Origin: Streptomyces sp. Ncost-T10-10d | Lineage (GTDB): Bacteria > Actinomycetota > Actinomycetes > Streptomycetales > Streptomycetaceae | DNA length: 64,000 nucleotides | Direction of reading: 5' to 3' | NCBI RefSeq assembly: GCF_900091955.1 | Contig: NZ_FMDF01000130.1 | Coordinates: 62,001 to 126,000, forward strand | Shown: piece after piece, positions 28,916-37,499 of the stretch | Numbering within the stretch: position 1 is the first letter of the stretch | Layout of the letters: every line of letters starts with the position of its first letter | Translations under genes and position numbers: made by a program | Notes under the pieces: model-generated | The model's input: only the letters and a program-made list of their open reading frames with translations | Databases searched by the model: none | Told to the model about the DNA's origin: nothing

Positions 28916-30355
28916 GTGGAGTTTCAAGGTCGGGCCGGAGATCTTGAGCTGCTGGCTGAGCAGTACCGGACAGTGGCAGAGGCGGTTGGAGCCACTCGGG
29001 GGCGGGCTGTGATCATGACGGGCCGGCGCCGAGTGGGGAAGTCGCGACTGGTCCAGGAGTTCTGCGACCGCTCGGGAGCGCCGTACGTGGTGTTTCAGGC
29101 CACCCGTGGGCGCAACCCTGTGACGGAGCGCGCCGACTTTGCCGCGACGCTCGCGCAGTCGCTACTGCCTGGGGCGGAGCTGGTCGCCGGCCTCCAGGCG
29201 CAGGACTGGAACCAGGCCCTGCGCTCTCTGGCGCTCGCGGTACCCGATGACTCGCCCAGCATCGCGGTGATCGACGAGGTGCCCTGGCTGGTCGAGCAGG
29301 ATCAGGAATTCGAGGGCGCACTCCAGACTGTCTGGGACCGTCACTTGTCCTCCAAGCCCGTGCTTCTGCTGCTGGTTGGCAGCGATACATCGGTGATGGA
29401 GGCACTGCAGTCGTACGGACGCCCGTTCTTCGGTCGGGCAGCGAAAATGACCGTCCACCCCCTGAACCTGGCCGACGTACAGGCCATGACCGAACTCGAC
29501 GCCGCAGGGGCCGTCGACGCACAGTTGATCACTGGGGGATTCCCCGAGATCGTGCAGTCGTGGCGGCCGGGAATGGGGCGTACAGCCTTCTTGCAGGCGT
29601 CGGTCGCCAATCCTCTCTCGCCCCTGCTGGTGGCCGGCGAGCTGTCCCTGCTGGGCGAATTTCCCGAGGCTTCGCACTCACGGGCCGTGCTGGAAGCGGT
29701 TGGCAGCGGTGAGCGCACGTTCAGTGCAATCGCAGCCCAGGCCGGCGGCGCCAGCGCTCTGCCGTCCGGCACGCTCTCCCCGCTGCTGGCCATGCTGCAG
29801 GCCAAGCGAGTCCTGGCTGCTGATCTCCCCCTGTCGGTCAAGCCGGACAGCAAGAACAAGCGCTACCGCATCGCCGACCCGTATCTGCGGTTCTGGCTGG
29901 CGTTCCTGGCACGCGCGATCCCACTCATCGAGCGAGGCCGCGGTGACTTGGCACTGGAACGCATCGAGCGGTCATGGACCAGTTGGCGCGGGCGGGCGGT
30001 CGAGCCACTGATCCGCGAGTCCTTGCTGCGTCTGATGCCCAATGATGAGTGGCCCGAGACCGAGGCCATCGGCGGTTGGTGGAACCGTCAGAACAACCCC
30101 GAGATCGACCTCATCGGTGCAGACCGCGAGCCGGTGGCCCGGCAGGTGTCCTTCGTCGGGTCGGTCAAGTGGCTGGAGACCCAGCCCTTCGGCCGTCATG
30201 AGTACGACGCCTTGGTGCGCGACATGCTCGCCGTCCCCGGTACCGCCCCGGATACTCCACTGGTCGCGGTCTCCCGCTGTGGGGTGACCGATGATCTGCC
30301 GCTCACCACGCACTGGGGGCCGGAGGACCTCGTACGGGCGTGGCAGCCCCGATAG
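28916..30355 (+). CDS. AAA ATPase with DUF234-type C-terminal domain, copy 1
   Basis: A 479-residue P-loop ATPase of the archaeal-ATPase/DUF234 type. Walker A is TGRRRVGKSRL (about 37-47), Walker B is SIAVIDEVPWL, and sensor-like LLLLVGSDTSVME follows. A winged-helix segment precedes RYRIADPYLRFWLAFL, the DUF234 signature, and a nuclease-like end follows (NNPEIDLIGAD, VSFVGSVKWLE) with D/E..xK-like residues. GTG start at 28916. A paralogue lies at 32678 and a fragment at 35570. Role unknown; often on mobile or defence-rich DNA. Confidence 0.88.
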   Translation: MEFQGRAGDLELLAEQYRTVAEAVGATRGRAVIMTGRRRVGKSRLVQEFCDRSGAPYVVFQATRGRNPVTERADFAATLAQSLLPGAELVAGLQAQDWNQALRSLALAVPDDSPSIAVIDEVPWLVEQDQEFEGALQTVWDRHLSSKPVLLLLVGSDTSVMEALQSYGRPFFGRAAKMTVHPLNLADVQAMTELDAAGAVDAQLITGGFPEIVQSWRPGMGRTAFLQASVANPLSPLLVAGELSLLGEFPEASHSRAVLEAVGSGERTFSAIAAQAGGASALPSGTLSPLLAMLQAKRVLAADLPLSVKPDSKNKRYRIADPYLRFWLAFLARAIPLIERGRGDLALERIERSWTSWRGRAVEPLIRESLLRLMPNDEWPETEAIGGWWNRQNNPEIDLIGADREPVARQVSFVGSVKWLETQPFGRHEYDALVRDMLAVPGTAPDTPLVAVSRCGVTDDLPLTTHWGPEDLVRAWQPR

Positions 30356-30793
30356 CCGCGAAGTCCGGGATCTCTCACGTCGTGAATGATCCGGCGGAGC
30401 CCCGCACAGGAGCATCGTCAGCAATGCGCTCCGACTCGCACCTTGCGAGATGAGCGCAGCGACGAGGTCTGCCTCGGCCGGATCGGCCCCACTGCCTCAA
30501 CACCCGTGTCTTGAGGACCGTCGGCACCAGAACGCGCCCTCTATGCGCTCTGGTCACGGCCGGGATCTGAGGTACAAACCCAGGTCTGCCTCCCGCGCCC
30601 CCGGTCCCGTGGAAGCGGAGACCGGACGCCCGCAACTCGCGCGCAGCCAGTTCCTGGTCGCCATGACCCGTGCCCGCGGCCTCGTTCCTGGGGAGTGTGG
30701 GTCTGCCCGGGAGGGGGCACACCCGGTGTCGATCCGTCGGCAGGCCGTGGCGTGGCGGGGCGATGCCCGCGGCAGTCCCGGCCGTGGTGGTGG
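30356..30793. other. Intergenic stretch with no recognised gene
   Basis: Between ATPase 1 and the specificity-subunit relic, I find open frames but none with recognisable motifs or a ribosome site. Likely decayed DNA. Confidence 0.5.
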
Positions 30794-31731
30794 TTACGGC
30801 GTGGGGATGATGCCTCCGTCCAGCGCGCCGTGGCGGATGCGCCGTGTCAGGGCGAGCTGTTCGCGCAGCAGGCGCTCGTGTTCGTCCAGCTGTGTCATCG
30901 TGTCGGCGATCGCCTGCTGGGTTGCGAGGTCGGGCAAGACCACGGGCAGATCGCCGAGTACGCCGAGAGAGATGGTCTTCATCTTCATGCTCCCCGTGGC
31001 GTGGGATTCCAGCCACGTCCGTGCCTCCGGACCGCGCAGGTACGCGGCGAAGTAGTCGGCGTCGAGTCCGGCGGGGGGCGCAGCACGAAGCACCCGGTGC
31101 CGCACACCCAGCCGTGCTGCTCCTCGCGGACGACGGCGGCTCGCCCCAGCTCCCCGCGGCGCGCCAGGACAACGTCGCCCCGTCGGAGGCGGAAGCGCTC
31201 CAGCTCCATGGCCTGTCGCTCGTTGATGCGTCGGATGCTCGCCGTGCTGAAGCCGTTTCCCGTCAGGTCTTTGGGCATCACGACGGGGACGCCGTCGGCG
31301 TCGACGTAGTGCTCGGCGCGGATCAGGCTCCCCGACGGTCCCGCGAGCAGCAGGCCCGGGGCCGGGGCCTCGAACGCCCCCTCCACGGTGCCCTCCACGA
31401 CGCGCCGGAGCGGCAGACGCGGGGCTTCGGCCTCGCTGTGGGCCACCCGCTCGCTCCGGTCGAAGCTCTTGCGCAGGCGGGCAGCCGCCCCTGCTGTCGA
31501 CTCGGCCTGCCCCACCAGCTCGTCGAGCAGGCGACGCGTGTCCAGCGCCGCGGGCGGTCGCTCCCGCGCCGGCGCCAGGTGGCGGATGAAGCGTTTGGCG
31601 TGCGGCCACCCCGGCCGCAGGACGCGCGCGCTGTTCAGTTCGAGGTGGCGCGGGTGGTCCGAGTCCTTCCTCGTCACGTAGCGCTCGATTACGTAGCCGT
31701 AGCCGATCTCCTCGGGGTGCTGGAACGGCAT
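30794..31731 (-). pseudogene. Chimera: DUF6000 N-terminus fused to a frameshifted type I specificity-subunit-like gene
   Basis: The ATG at 31731 opens MPFQHPEEIGYGYVIERY and about 50 residues matching the DUF6000 gene at 28078. The reading then changes to a different protein: ALDTRRLLDELVGQAE, then a target-recognition domain (RLPLRRVVEGTVEG, FRLRRGDVVLARRGELG). At the G6 tract 31073-31078 the frame breaks; the true continuation DADYFAAYLRGPEA, ATQQAIADTMTQLDEHERLL, RRIRHGALDGGI is in the next frame and stops at 30794. One missing base in the tract would restore it, so either decay or a sequencing error. Confidence 0.75.
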
Positions 31732-31775
31732 CGGTCACTTCTCCGGGTATAGGTCGGTACGGTCGATCCAGGATC

Positions 31776-32637
31776 GCGGCCGCCCTCGAGCAGCCGCTCC
31801 ACATCCGAATCGGCGATGCCGCCTGAGTTAATGGCGGCCGCTGGGCTCATCATCACGACACCCTGGTTCACAGCTGAATCCGGGCGCTGCGGTGGGCCGG
31901 TCAGCTCTCCGGTCGCTCCTGTCGGTGCTCGGTTAGGCGCGGCAGGCCGGTGCGCGTGCCCGCGTCGGTTGACGGAGAGTCCTCGGGTGCTGGGAAGCGC
32001 GGAGACCAGGGCCCCGTGGTGTCCCTCTCGCCCGAAGGTCCATCATCCGGTCCCTCACCCTCACTCTCGCTGTCGTCGGGGGCCGGGAAAGGGGACTGCC
32101 TGATCTCCTCAGCGGCCTCGTCCAGCCCGGCCGCTTCCAGATCCTGCACCACACGGTGCACGAACACCGTGTACTCGTCGATGTCCGGTTTCAGGCCCAC
32201 TGCTGTCACAGGAGACGAGACTCTGTCGATCGCGCCGCAGAAAGGGGACTGTGAACCGTTCGGGGCAGCTCCTGGCCAAGGAGGATGGCTCCTCGGTGAG
32301 GGGTGGAAGAAGCGCCGGCGCCGGACTGGTCCGGGGCGTTTCCGTGCAGGGCTGCCGACGGCTCTGGCTGCTGTCTCCATCCGTTGCGCCTGGCAGGTAC
32401 CGCGTCGGCTGAATGCCGGCAGGCCGACCCCGCCGGTCGGGCTGGCGAGGTTCCTCGGCATCCGCCCGGGCGGCGAAAGTGCGGAACTTCGCTTACGACG
32501 TAGGCGTGGGCTTCGGTGATGTCGCGTTCGATCGGCTTGCGACCTGGACCGGTGCCCCTCTTTCGGACCGTGCGGGACGCCGGGTCCACGACTGGTGACC
32601 GTAAGCGACAACTGGCTCTCTACAAACGTCTATGTTG
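31776..32637. other. Degenerate accessory DNA without a supported gene
   Basis: Here the duplication with 28.1 kb stops abruptly at about 31775. On the minus strand I see protein-like islands (DEYTVFVHRVVQDLEAAGLD near 32140, then an acidic Pro/Ser tail; KPIERDITEAHAYVVSEVPH near 32520), but no start, ribosome site or family match. I read this as remnants. Confidence 0.45.
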
Positions 32638-32653
32638 CTAACATTAATGTTAG
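32638..32653. promoter_or_regulatory. Perfect 16-bp palindrome upstream of ATPase 2
   Basis: ctaacattaatgttag is a perfect palindrome in an AT-rich island, ending 24 nt before the GTG start of the ATPase. Likely a dimeric regulator site. Confidence 0.55.
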
Positions 32654-32677
32654 TGTCGCGAGTGGAGGTCGGCAGGC

Positions 32678-34096
32678 GTGGTGGATTTTGTGGGCCGTCG
32701 GCAGGAGCTGGCGACGTTGGGGCGAGAGCTGCAGAAGGTGGCGGCAGGGGTCGGCGGGGAGCGGCCCGGTCGGTGTGTGATGTTGCGTGGGCGGCGCCGG
32801 GTGGGCAAGTCGCGACTGGTCGAGCGGTTCGCGGAGCGCTCCGGAGTCCCGTTCTTGTTCTACGCGGCGACCGGCGCGTCCCCGAGGGATGATCTGGCAC
32901 GGCTGGCCCGGGACGCTCAAGCGTCGACGCTGCCGTTGGCGGGGCTGGTGGCCGCCGCGCGGCCGGAGAGCTGGGACGCCGCGTTCGATGTGCTGGCTGC
33001 GGCGCTGCCCGCCGACCGGGCGAGCGTGCTGGTCATCGACGAGGTGCCGTACCTGATGGATGCCGATGGCGCCTTCGAGGGGATGCTGCAACGGGCCTGG
33101 GACCGGGTGCTGGAGACCAAGCCGGTGCTGCTCGTGCTCATCGGCTCGGATCTGTCGATGATGGAGGCACTGAACAGCTACGGACGCCCCTTTCATCAGC
33201 GCGGCCGGGAGATGGTGCTGGGGCCGCTGAACCCCGCCGAGGTAGGGAGGATGCTCGGGCTGGAACCGGCGGAAGCCTTCGACGCCGCGCTGGTCACAGG
33301 TGGGCTGCCGCTGATCTGCGCGGAGTGGTCGAGGGGGGAGAGGTTGTGGGACTTCCTCGGAGAGGCGCTGAGTGATCCGGTCTCGGCCCTGCTGGTGTCG
33401 GCCGAGCGCTCGCTGGCTGCCGAATTCCCCCCACAGGCCCAGGCGCGTACGGTGCTGGCGGCCATTGGGAGTGGCGAGCGGACCTTCACCAACATCGCCC
33501 GTGCGTCCGGCGGGATCGGGGCCACGCCCCTGCAACGAGCGCTTCAGCTGCTTACGGACAAGCGGGTCGTCGCTGCGGAGCTGCCCGTATCGCTGCGTCC
33601 GTCGAAGGACCGCCGCTACCGGGTGACAGATCCCTATCTGCGGTTTTGGCTGCATTCGCTCGGCCCGTCCATGGAGGAGATCGAGCGAGGGCGGGGCGAT
33701 CTGACCTTGGCGCGGATCCGGGAGAGCTGGACCAGCTGGCGCGGCCGGGCGATCGAGCCGCTCATCCGAGAGGCGCTCGCCCGGATACTGCCCGACGACA
33801 GTCTCCCCGCAGCGCCCGCAGTCGGCGGCTACTGGACCCGCACCAACGACGTCGAGATCGACATCGTCGGAGCGGACCGCGCCCCCATTGCCAAGGAGCT
33901 GATCTTCGTCGGCTCCATCAAGTGGCTGGAGCAGTCGCCCTTCGACCGGCACGACTTGGCCGCTCTCCATCGACATCGGGCCGCCCTCACCGACGAACCT
34001 GTTCCAGTTGTGGCGGTCTCGCGCAGTGGAGTCGACTGTCCGGGGCTCGACGCTGCCTACGGCCCCGGAGATTTGCTGGCCGCTTGGCCACTGTGA
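32678..34096 (+). CDS. AAA ATPase with DUF234-type C-terminal domain, copy 2
   Basis: A 472-residue paralogue of the protein at 28916. It has VDFVGRRQELATL at the start, Walker A RGRRRVGKSRL, Walker B SVLVIDEVPYLMD, VLIGSDLSMMEALNSYGRPF, then RYRVTDPYLRFWLHSL and NDVEIDIVGAD..PIAKELIFVGSIKWLE. The two share architecture throughout but different upstream operators, so they diverged before being placed here. GTG-GTG double start; the first is used here. Confidence 0.88.
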   Translation: MVDFVGRRQELATLGRELQKVAAGVGGERPGRCVMLRGRRRVGKSRLVERFAERSGVPFLFYAATGASPRDDLARLARDAQASTLPLAGLVAAARPESWDAAFDVLAAALPADRASVLVIDEVPYLMDADGAFEGMLQRAWDRVLETKPVLLVLIGSDLSMMEALNSYGRPFHQRGREMVLGPLNPAEVGRMLGLEPAEAFDAALVTGGLPLICAEWSRGERLWDFLGEALSDPVSALLVSAERSLAAEFPPQAQARTVLAAIGSGERTFTNIARASGGIGATPLQRALQLLTDKRVVAAELPVSLRPSKDRRYRVTDPYLRFWLHSLGPSMEEIERGRGDLTLARIRESWTSWRGRAIEPLIREALARILPDDSLPAAPAVGGYWTRTNDVEIDIVGADRAPIAKELIFVGSIKWLEQSPFDRHDLAALHRHRAALTDEPVPVVAVSRSGVDCPGLDAAYGPGDLLAAWPL

Positions 34097-34258
34097 GTGG
34101 CGGAGGGCAGGCGAGGCACGGGAGTTGGTGAGCGCGATCAGGTTGCAGACGTTGCGGAGATGTCCCACAGGCCTCGGCTCCTTGTCGGCACTGTTGTGTG
34201 GCGTTGGCGACCCCGAGTCCTTCGCGTACCTTGTCGTGGATACCGTGCTGACGTGCCG

Positions 34259-35446
34259 TTACCTTCGGGTTGAAGTCGTCGCCGGGCTCTGGGCGAGCAT
34301 CGGCTGGAAAGAGGAGTCCTCCTCGGCGGGCCCGTGCGGGAGGAAGCCGTCAGGCACGGTACGGGCGGCGGTGATGAGGAGGCGGTCCAGGACTTCCCGT
34401 TCCGTGGCCGGGGGGAGTCCCAGGGCGGTGAGGAGACGATCACGGACCGCGGGGTGGTCCGGGTGGTCGTCGAGGTAATCGGAGTTGAGGGCCGGGGGTC
34501 GGAAGCCGGCCAGGGCGTCGTGCCAGGACGGGAGGACGACGACGAGGGTCAAGGCCTCGGCGAGGGACTCGGCGATCAGAGAGGCCCGGCCCTCGGAGTC
34601 TGTGTAGAGGACTGGGCGGGGGCCGCCGAGGGCGGCCGGGCCGCAGAGGTAGTGGGTGCCGCCCGCGTTGCAGCCGGCGATGGGCTCCACCGGGAGGCCG
34701 TTGGGCAGGGCGATCGGCTCGACCGGGTCGGTGCGGGCCAGGTCGAACTCGCCGTCGCAGGCCAGGTAGGAGGCGGCCTCGGGATGCGCGGCGATCCTGC
34801 GGAGCAGGGCGTTGTCCGAGAGTGCGGCCGGGTTGAGGGCTGCGGCGATCGCAGGAGTGAGGGGGCGGCCGACGAGGACGTGCCGGACGGCGTCGAGGGG
34901 GATGGGGCGCTCGTAGTAGTCCTCGAAGTGGGCCTGGACTGCCTCGGGGGAGCGGTCGGTGAGCAGGTGGAAGAGGAAGCCGGAGCCGTCGGGGTCCTCG
35001 CTGCCGGGCGGGAAGGCGATGGCGGAGCCGGCGCGCCAGGCCGTGTCGCCGGTCTCCCGCCACAGGCAGGCGGTGACCCGAGGGGCGTCGATGCCCGCGT
35101 CATGGAAGGCGGGTTCATCCAGGAGTTGACGCAGAGTGGCGGGGACTTCGTCGATGACACCCGGCCAGACCTGCTCCCCGTCCGTCGCGTACGGGCTCAT
35201 CTCCGACTCGTGGTCGAAGCCGCGTATGAGCACGCCGGCCGGGGTGAAGAGGACGGAGAAGTCGTCCCCCGAGCCGTTCTCCATCAGGGCTGCCTCTTCG
35301 CCGGGGCCCCAGGCCGTGTCGAAGCTGTAGCGGCAGAACTGCGGATCGCCGCCGATCGTGGCATCCAGAATGGCCAACGCGCCCAGGTGGGAGCGGAGTT
35401 CGGTGGGGTCGGGGAGGAGGGCGGCGGTCTCGTGCACAGTGCTCAT
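34259..35446 (-). CDS. Hypothetical soluble protein
   Basis: A 395-residue protein from MSTVHETAALLPDP (35446); a reading from 35515 adds 23 atypical residues. No signal or membrane segment. Acidic, with GGDPQFCRYSFDTAWGPGEEA near the N-terminus and a C-terminal half with an ERPIPLDAVRHVLVGRPL segment. I do not recognise a family. It converges on ATPase 2; the 162 bases between them show nothing notable. Confidence 0.75.
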   Translation of the reverse strand: MSTVHETAALLPDPTELRSHLGALAILDATIGGDPQFCRYSFDTAWGPGEEAALMENGSGDDFSVLFTPAGVLIRGFDHESEMSPYATDGEQVWPGVIDEVPATLRQLLDEPAFHDAGIDAPRVTACLWRETGDTAWRAGSAIAFPPGSEDPDGSGFLFHLLTDRSPEAVQAHFEDYYERPIPLDAVRHVLVGRPLTPAIAAALNPAALSDNALLRRIAAHPEAASYLACDGEFDLARTDPVEPIALPNGLPVEPIAGCNAGGTHYLCGPAALGGPRPVLYTDSEGRASLIAESLAEALTLVVVLPSWHDALAGFRPPALNSDYLDDHPDHPAVRDRLLTALGLPPATEREVLDRLLITAARTVPDGFLPHGPAEEDSSFQPMLAQSPATTSTRR

Positions 35447-35569
35447 GGCGCCATGAAAGCAGGCGTTACTGACAACTCGGCGCGGTCGGCCCGGCCAGTG
35501 GTGCGCTACCTCCATCGGATTCTGGCCGGCCGGGTATTCCTGGCGCGGGATCAGGTGTCATGGGCGGTC

Positions 35570-35722
35570 TTCGCACTCACGGGCCGTACTGGAAGCGGTT
35601 GGCAGCGGTGAGCGCACGTTCAGCGCGATCGCAGCCCGGGCCGGCGGCGCCGGCGCGCTGCCGGCCGGCACGCCCTCCCCGCTGCTGGCCACGCTGCAGG
35701 CCAAGCGAGTCCTGGCCGCTGC
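35570..35722 (+). pseudogene. Fragment of a third DUF234-type ATPase
   Basis: These 153 bases match 29671-29823 inside ATPase 1 with about 11 differences (about 93 percent). They encode RAVLEAVGSGERTFSAIA and SPLLATLQAKRVLAA. There is no start or flanking ATPase sequence. A recombination scar or the end of a deleted copy, lying just beyond the 3' end of the SARP gene. Confidence 0.85.
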
Positions 35723-35731
35723 GGCGGTGCA

Positions 35732-36529
35732 TCACACGGCGCCCAGGGCGCCACAGCGGAAGATGCGGCGGTCCACCGGGCTGTCCCGCAGGATCGCCTC
35801 CTGCAGATCCTGCAGCTCGCGGCTCAGATCCAACCCCAGCCGCGCGGTCATCTGTGCTCGCGCCGAGGACAGCACTCGCAGCGCATCCGCGCGACGGCCG
35901 CACTCGTAGAGCGTGGCCGCACGGAAGGCCAGGAGCATCTCGTGTTCCGGATAGTCCTCGGTGAGCCGCGCGAGCTCCGCGGCGAGCGACCAGTAGTTAC
36001 GCAGCTTGAACTCCGCCGCGACACGCAGCAGTTGCGCCGAGATCAGCAGTTCGTCGAAAGCGGTGCCGACACCTCGGCGTGTCCGCTCGGATGCGACGTC
36101 CTCCAGCACCGCCCCTCGCCACTCGGCCAGGGCGGACGAGGCGAGTCGTGAAACCTCCTGCGGCTCGGTGCCCTGCTGGGCCCGGTTGACCAGCTGAGTG
36201 AAGCGGTGCAGATCCACCAGCTGCGGATCGCCGGTCAGGGTGTACGTCGAACCGCTCCGCACCAGCCGCACCGACCCGTCGCATCCGCCCTGGCGAAGGC
36301 TCGCCCGCAGCCGGCAGACATTCACATACAGATCGGCCCGGGACCGCGGTCGTTCGTCCTCGTCCGACAACAGCTCGATCAGCCGGTCCATCGGGAGCGG
36401 CCGGCCCATCTCCAGCAGGAGCAGACCCAGCAGCAGACGCTCGCGGCGGCGGCCGATGGCTCTGGGGCGCCCGTCGACGGTCCACTCAACTCTGCCAAGC
36501 ACTCGAAAATGCGACCCCGTGGCAAGCAT
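35732..36529 (-). CDS. SARP-family transcriptional activator
   Basis: A protein of about 265 residues from MLATGSHFRVLG (36529; a longer start at 36595 is possible). An OmpR-like winged helix (FRVLGRVEWTVDGRPRAIGRRRERLLLGLLL, SRADLYVNVCRLRASL) is followed by a bacterial transcriptional activation domain (DLHRFTQLVNRA, EHEMLLAFRAATLYECGRRADALR). SARPs switch on specialised-metabolite clusters in Streptomyces. It diverges from the redoxin-peptide-exporter operon, which it very likely activates. The C-terminus is complete. Confidence 0.9.
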   Translation of the reverse strand: MLATGSHFRVLGRVEWTVDGRPRAIGRRRERLLLGLLLLEMGRPLPMDRLIELLSDEDERPRSRADLYVNVCRLRASLRQGGCDGSVRLVRSGSTYTLTGDPQLVDLHRFTQLVNRAQQGTEPQEVSRLASSALAEWRGAVLEDVASERTRRGVGTAFDELLISAQLLRVAAEFKLRNYWSLAAELARLTEDYPEHEMLLAFRAATLYECGRRADALRVLSSARAQMTARLGLDLSRELQDLQEAILRDSPVDRRIFRCGALGAV

Positions 36530-36560
36530 GGCGGCAATGATGCTCAGCTCGTCATGTTCC

Positions 36561-36578
36561 TGGCAAGGTCTTGGCATC
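36561..36578 (+). promoter_or_regulatory. Candidate SARP operator (heptads with 11-bp period)
   Basis: tggcaag at 36561-36567 and tggcatc at 36572-36578 are separated by 4 bp, an 11-bp period, which is the arrangement known for SARP sites. A further tggcaag lies at 36520-36526 inside the SARP start region. catcta (36593-36598) is a possible -10 for the rightward operon. Confidence 0.45.
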
Positions 36579-36639
36579 CTCCCGACAGGCCTCATCTATC
36601 ACACTGCTCCCCCGTGCAACCGCGCCAGGGGGTCGAAAC

Positions 36640-37173
36640 TTGCCTTACGTCATTGCCGGTCTGGTGCTCGTCGGAGCCGTCGCCCTGCTCAACCTCGTCC
36701 TGCTCATGGTCATCCTGCGTCGCTGGCAGGAGCTCGAAGTCGTGCGCCGACGCGACGACTTCGCAGCCCAGGGGCCGCAACCCGGAGACGGACTCCCGGA
36801 CTTCACCGCCACCGCGCTCAGCGGCCGGACCCTGAACCAGGACGACTTCCGCTCCGGGGAGCTGCTGCTGGGCGTCTTCTCCCACGACTGCCCGTCCTGC
36901 ACCGACAGCCTCCCCGACTTCGCCGACCGGGCCGACCGGGCCCGGGCAGCAGGCGGCCGGGTCCTGGCCCTGGTGATCGGCGCCGAAGCCGGCGAGAGCA
37001 GCCTGACCGCCCAACTCGTCGGGCCGGCGGACGAGGTGGTACCGGAGCCCGAGGCTTCACCACTGTTCCGCGCCCTGCGCGTCCCTGCCTTCCCCACGAT
37101 CCTCAGCTATCAGGACGGCGTTGTCGCCGCTCCCTCCGCCGCCGGCCGCGAACCGGTATCGGCGGCCTCCTGA
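36640..37173 (+). CDS. Membrane-anchored thioredoxin-like protein (CPSC)
   Basis: About 177 residues from a TTG start preceded by a ccaggggg ribosome site. One N-terminal membrane helix (about 4-26), then a thioredoxin fold outside the membrane with active-site C84-P-S-C87 and the cis-Pro loop VPAFPT (P152). This is the MauD/TlpA layout. A likely thiol oxidoreductase for the eight-Cys peptide encoded 73 nt downstream. First gene of the operon facing the SARP. Confidence 0.85.
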   Translation: MPYVIAGLVLVGAVALLNLVLLMVILRRWQELEVVRRRDDFAAQGPQPGDGLPDFTATALSGRTLNQDDFRSGELLLGVFSHDCPSCTDSLPDFADRADRARAAGGRVLALVIGAEAGESSLTAQLVGPADEVVPEPEASPLFRALRVPAFPTILSYQDGVVAAPSAAGREPVSAAS

Positions 37174-37178
37174 ACCCC

Positions 37179-37205
37179 GGTGCGACCGCGGACCGCGGTC
37201 GCACC
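37179..37205. terminator. Hairpin after the first redoxin gene
   Basis: A perfect 13-bp inverted repeat around a single base lies 5 nt after the redoxin stop and 41 nt before the peptide gene. It may be a partial terminator or an mRNA-processing or stabilising element. Confidence 0.55.
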
Positions 37206-37246
37206 GCGGAGTACGCACATCCCATCCACACAGGAAGAGGAGAACC

Positions 37247-37426
37247 ATGCGCACACTCAAGGCCGGTGCGGGTCGCCTGATCGAGCGGATTCTGCCCAAG
37301 GCCGAAGCCGAGGCAGGCTGTCCGCCGGACTGCTGGACCGAGTGGAGCACCAGCGCCCAGCGGTGCCGCCGCTGCTGCTACACGGGCGCGTGCGGGGTCA
37401 GCTGCGGCAGCTGGAACTACTGCTGA
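37247..37426 (+). CDS. Cys-rich 59-residue peptide precursor (eight Cys)
   Basis: Starts at ATG with a strong ribosome site (aggaagaggaga). The first 24 residues (ending PKAEAEAG) form an amphipathic, leader-like helix without a signal peptide. The remainder has cysteines at 25, 29, 40, 43, 44, 49, 53 and 59, with Trp30, Trp33, Trp56 and Tyr45, and ends GSWNYC. It lies among two redoxins, a MauE-like protein, an exporter and a signal peptidase. I infer a secreted, disulfide-rich or otherwise oxidised peptide, possibly an antimicrobial. No Lan, lasso or radical-SAM enzyme is nearby. I know of no named family for it. Confidence 0.8.
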   Translation: MRTLKAGAGRLIERILPKAEAEAGCPPDCWTEWSTSAQRCRRCCYTGACGVSCGSWNYC

Positions 37427-37431
37427 ACAAC

Positions 37432-37463
37432 CACGGGGCGGGCCGCGTGCGGCCCGCCCCGTG
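37432..37463. terminator. Strong hairpin directly after the peptide gene
   Basis: A 15-bp perfect stem (37432-37446 with 37449-37463) lies 5 nt downstream of the peptide stop. Placed inside the operon, it likely reduces transcription into the maturation genes so that precursor outnumbers machinery. Confidence 0.7.
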
Positions 37464-37499
37464 CCCGCCGGCCCAGGACCCATTCTTTCGGAGTCACCC

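Noticed and set aside
37247..37426. Lanthipeptide, lasso or thiopeptide precursor
   Set aside because: No LanB/C/M, lasso cyclase/protease, YcaO or radical-SAM gene in the cluster; Ser/Thr are few beside eight Cys.
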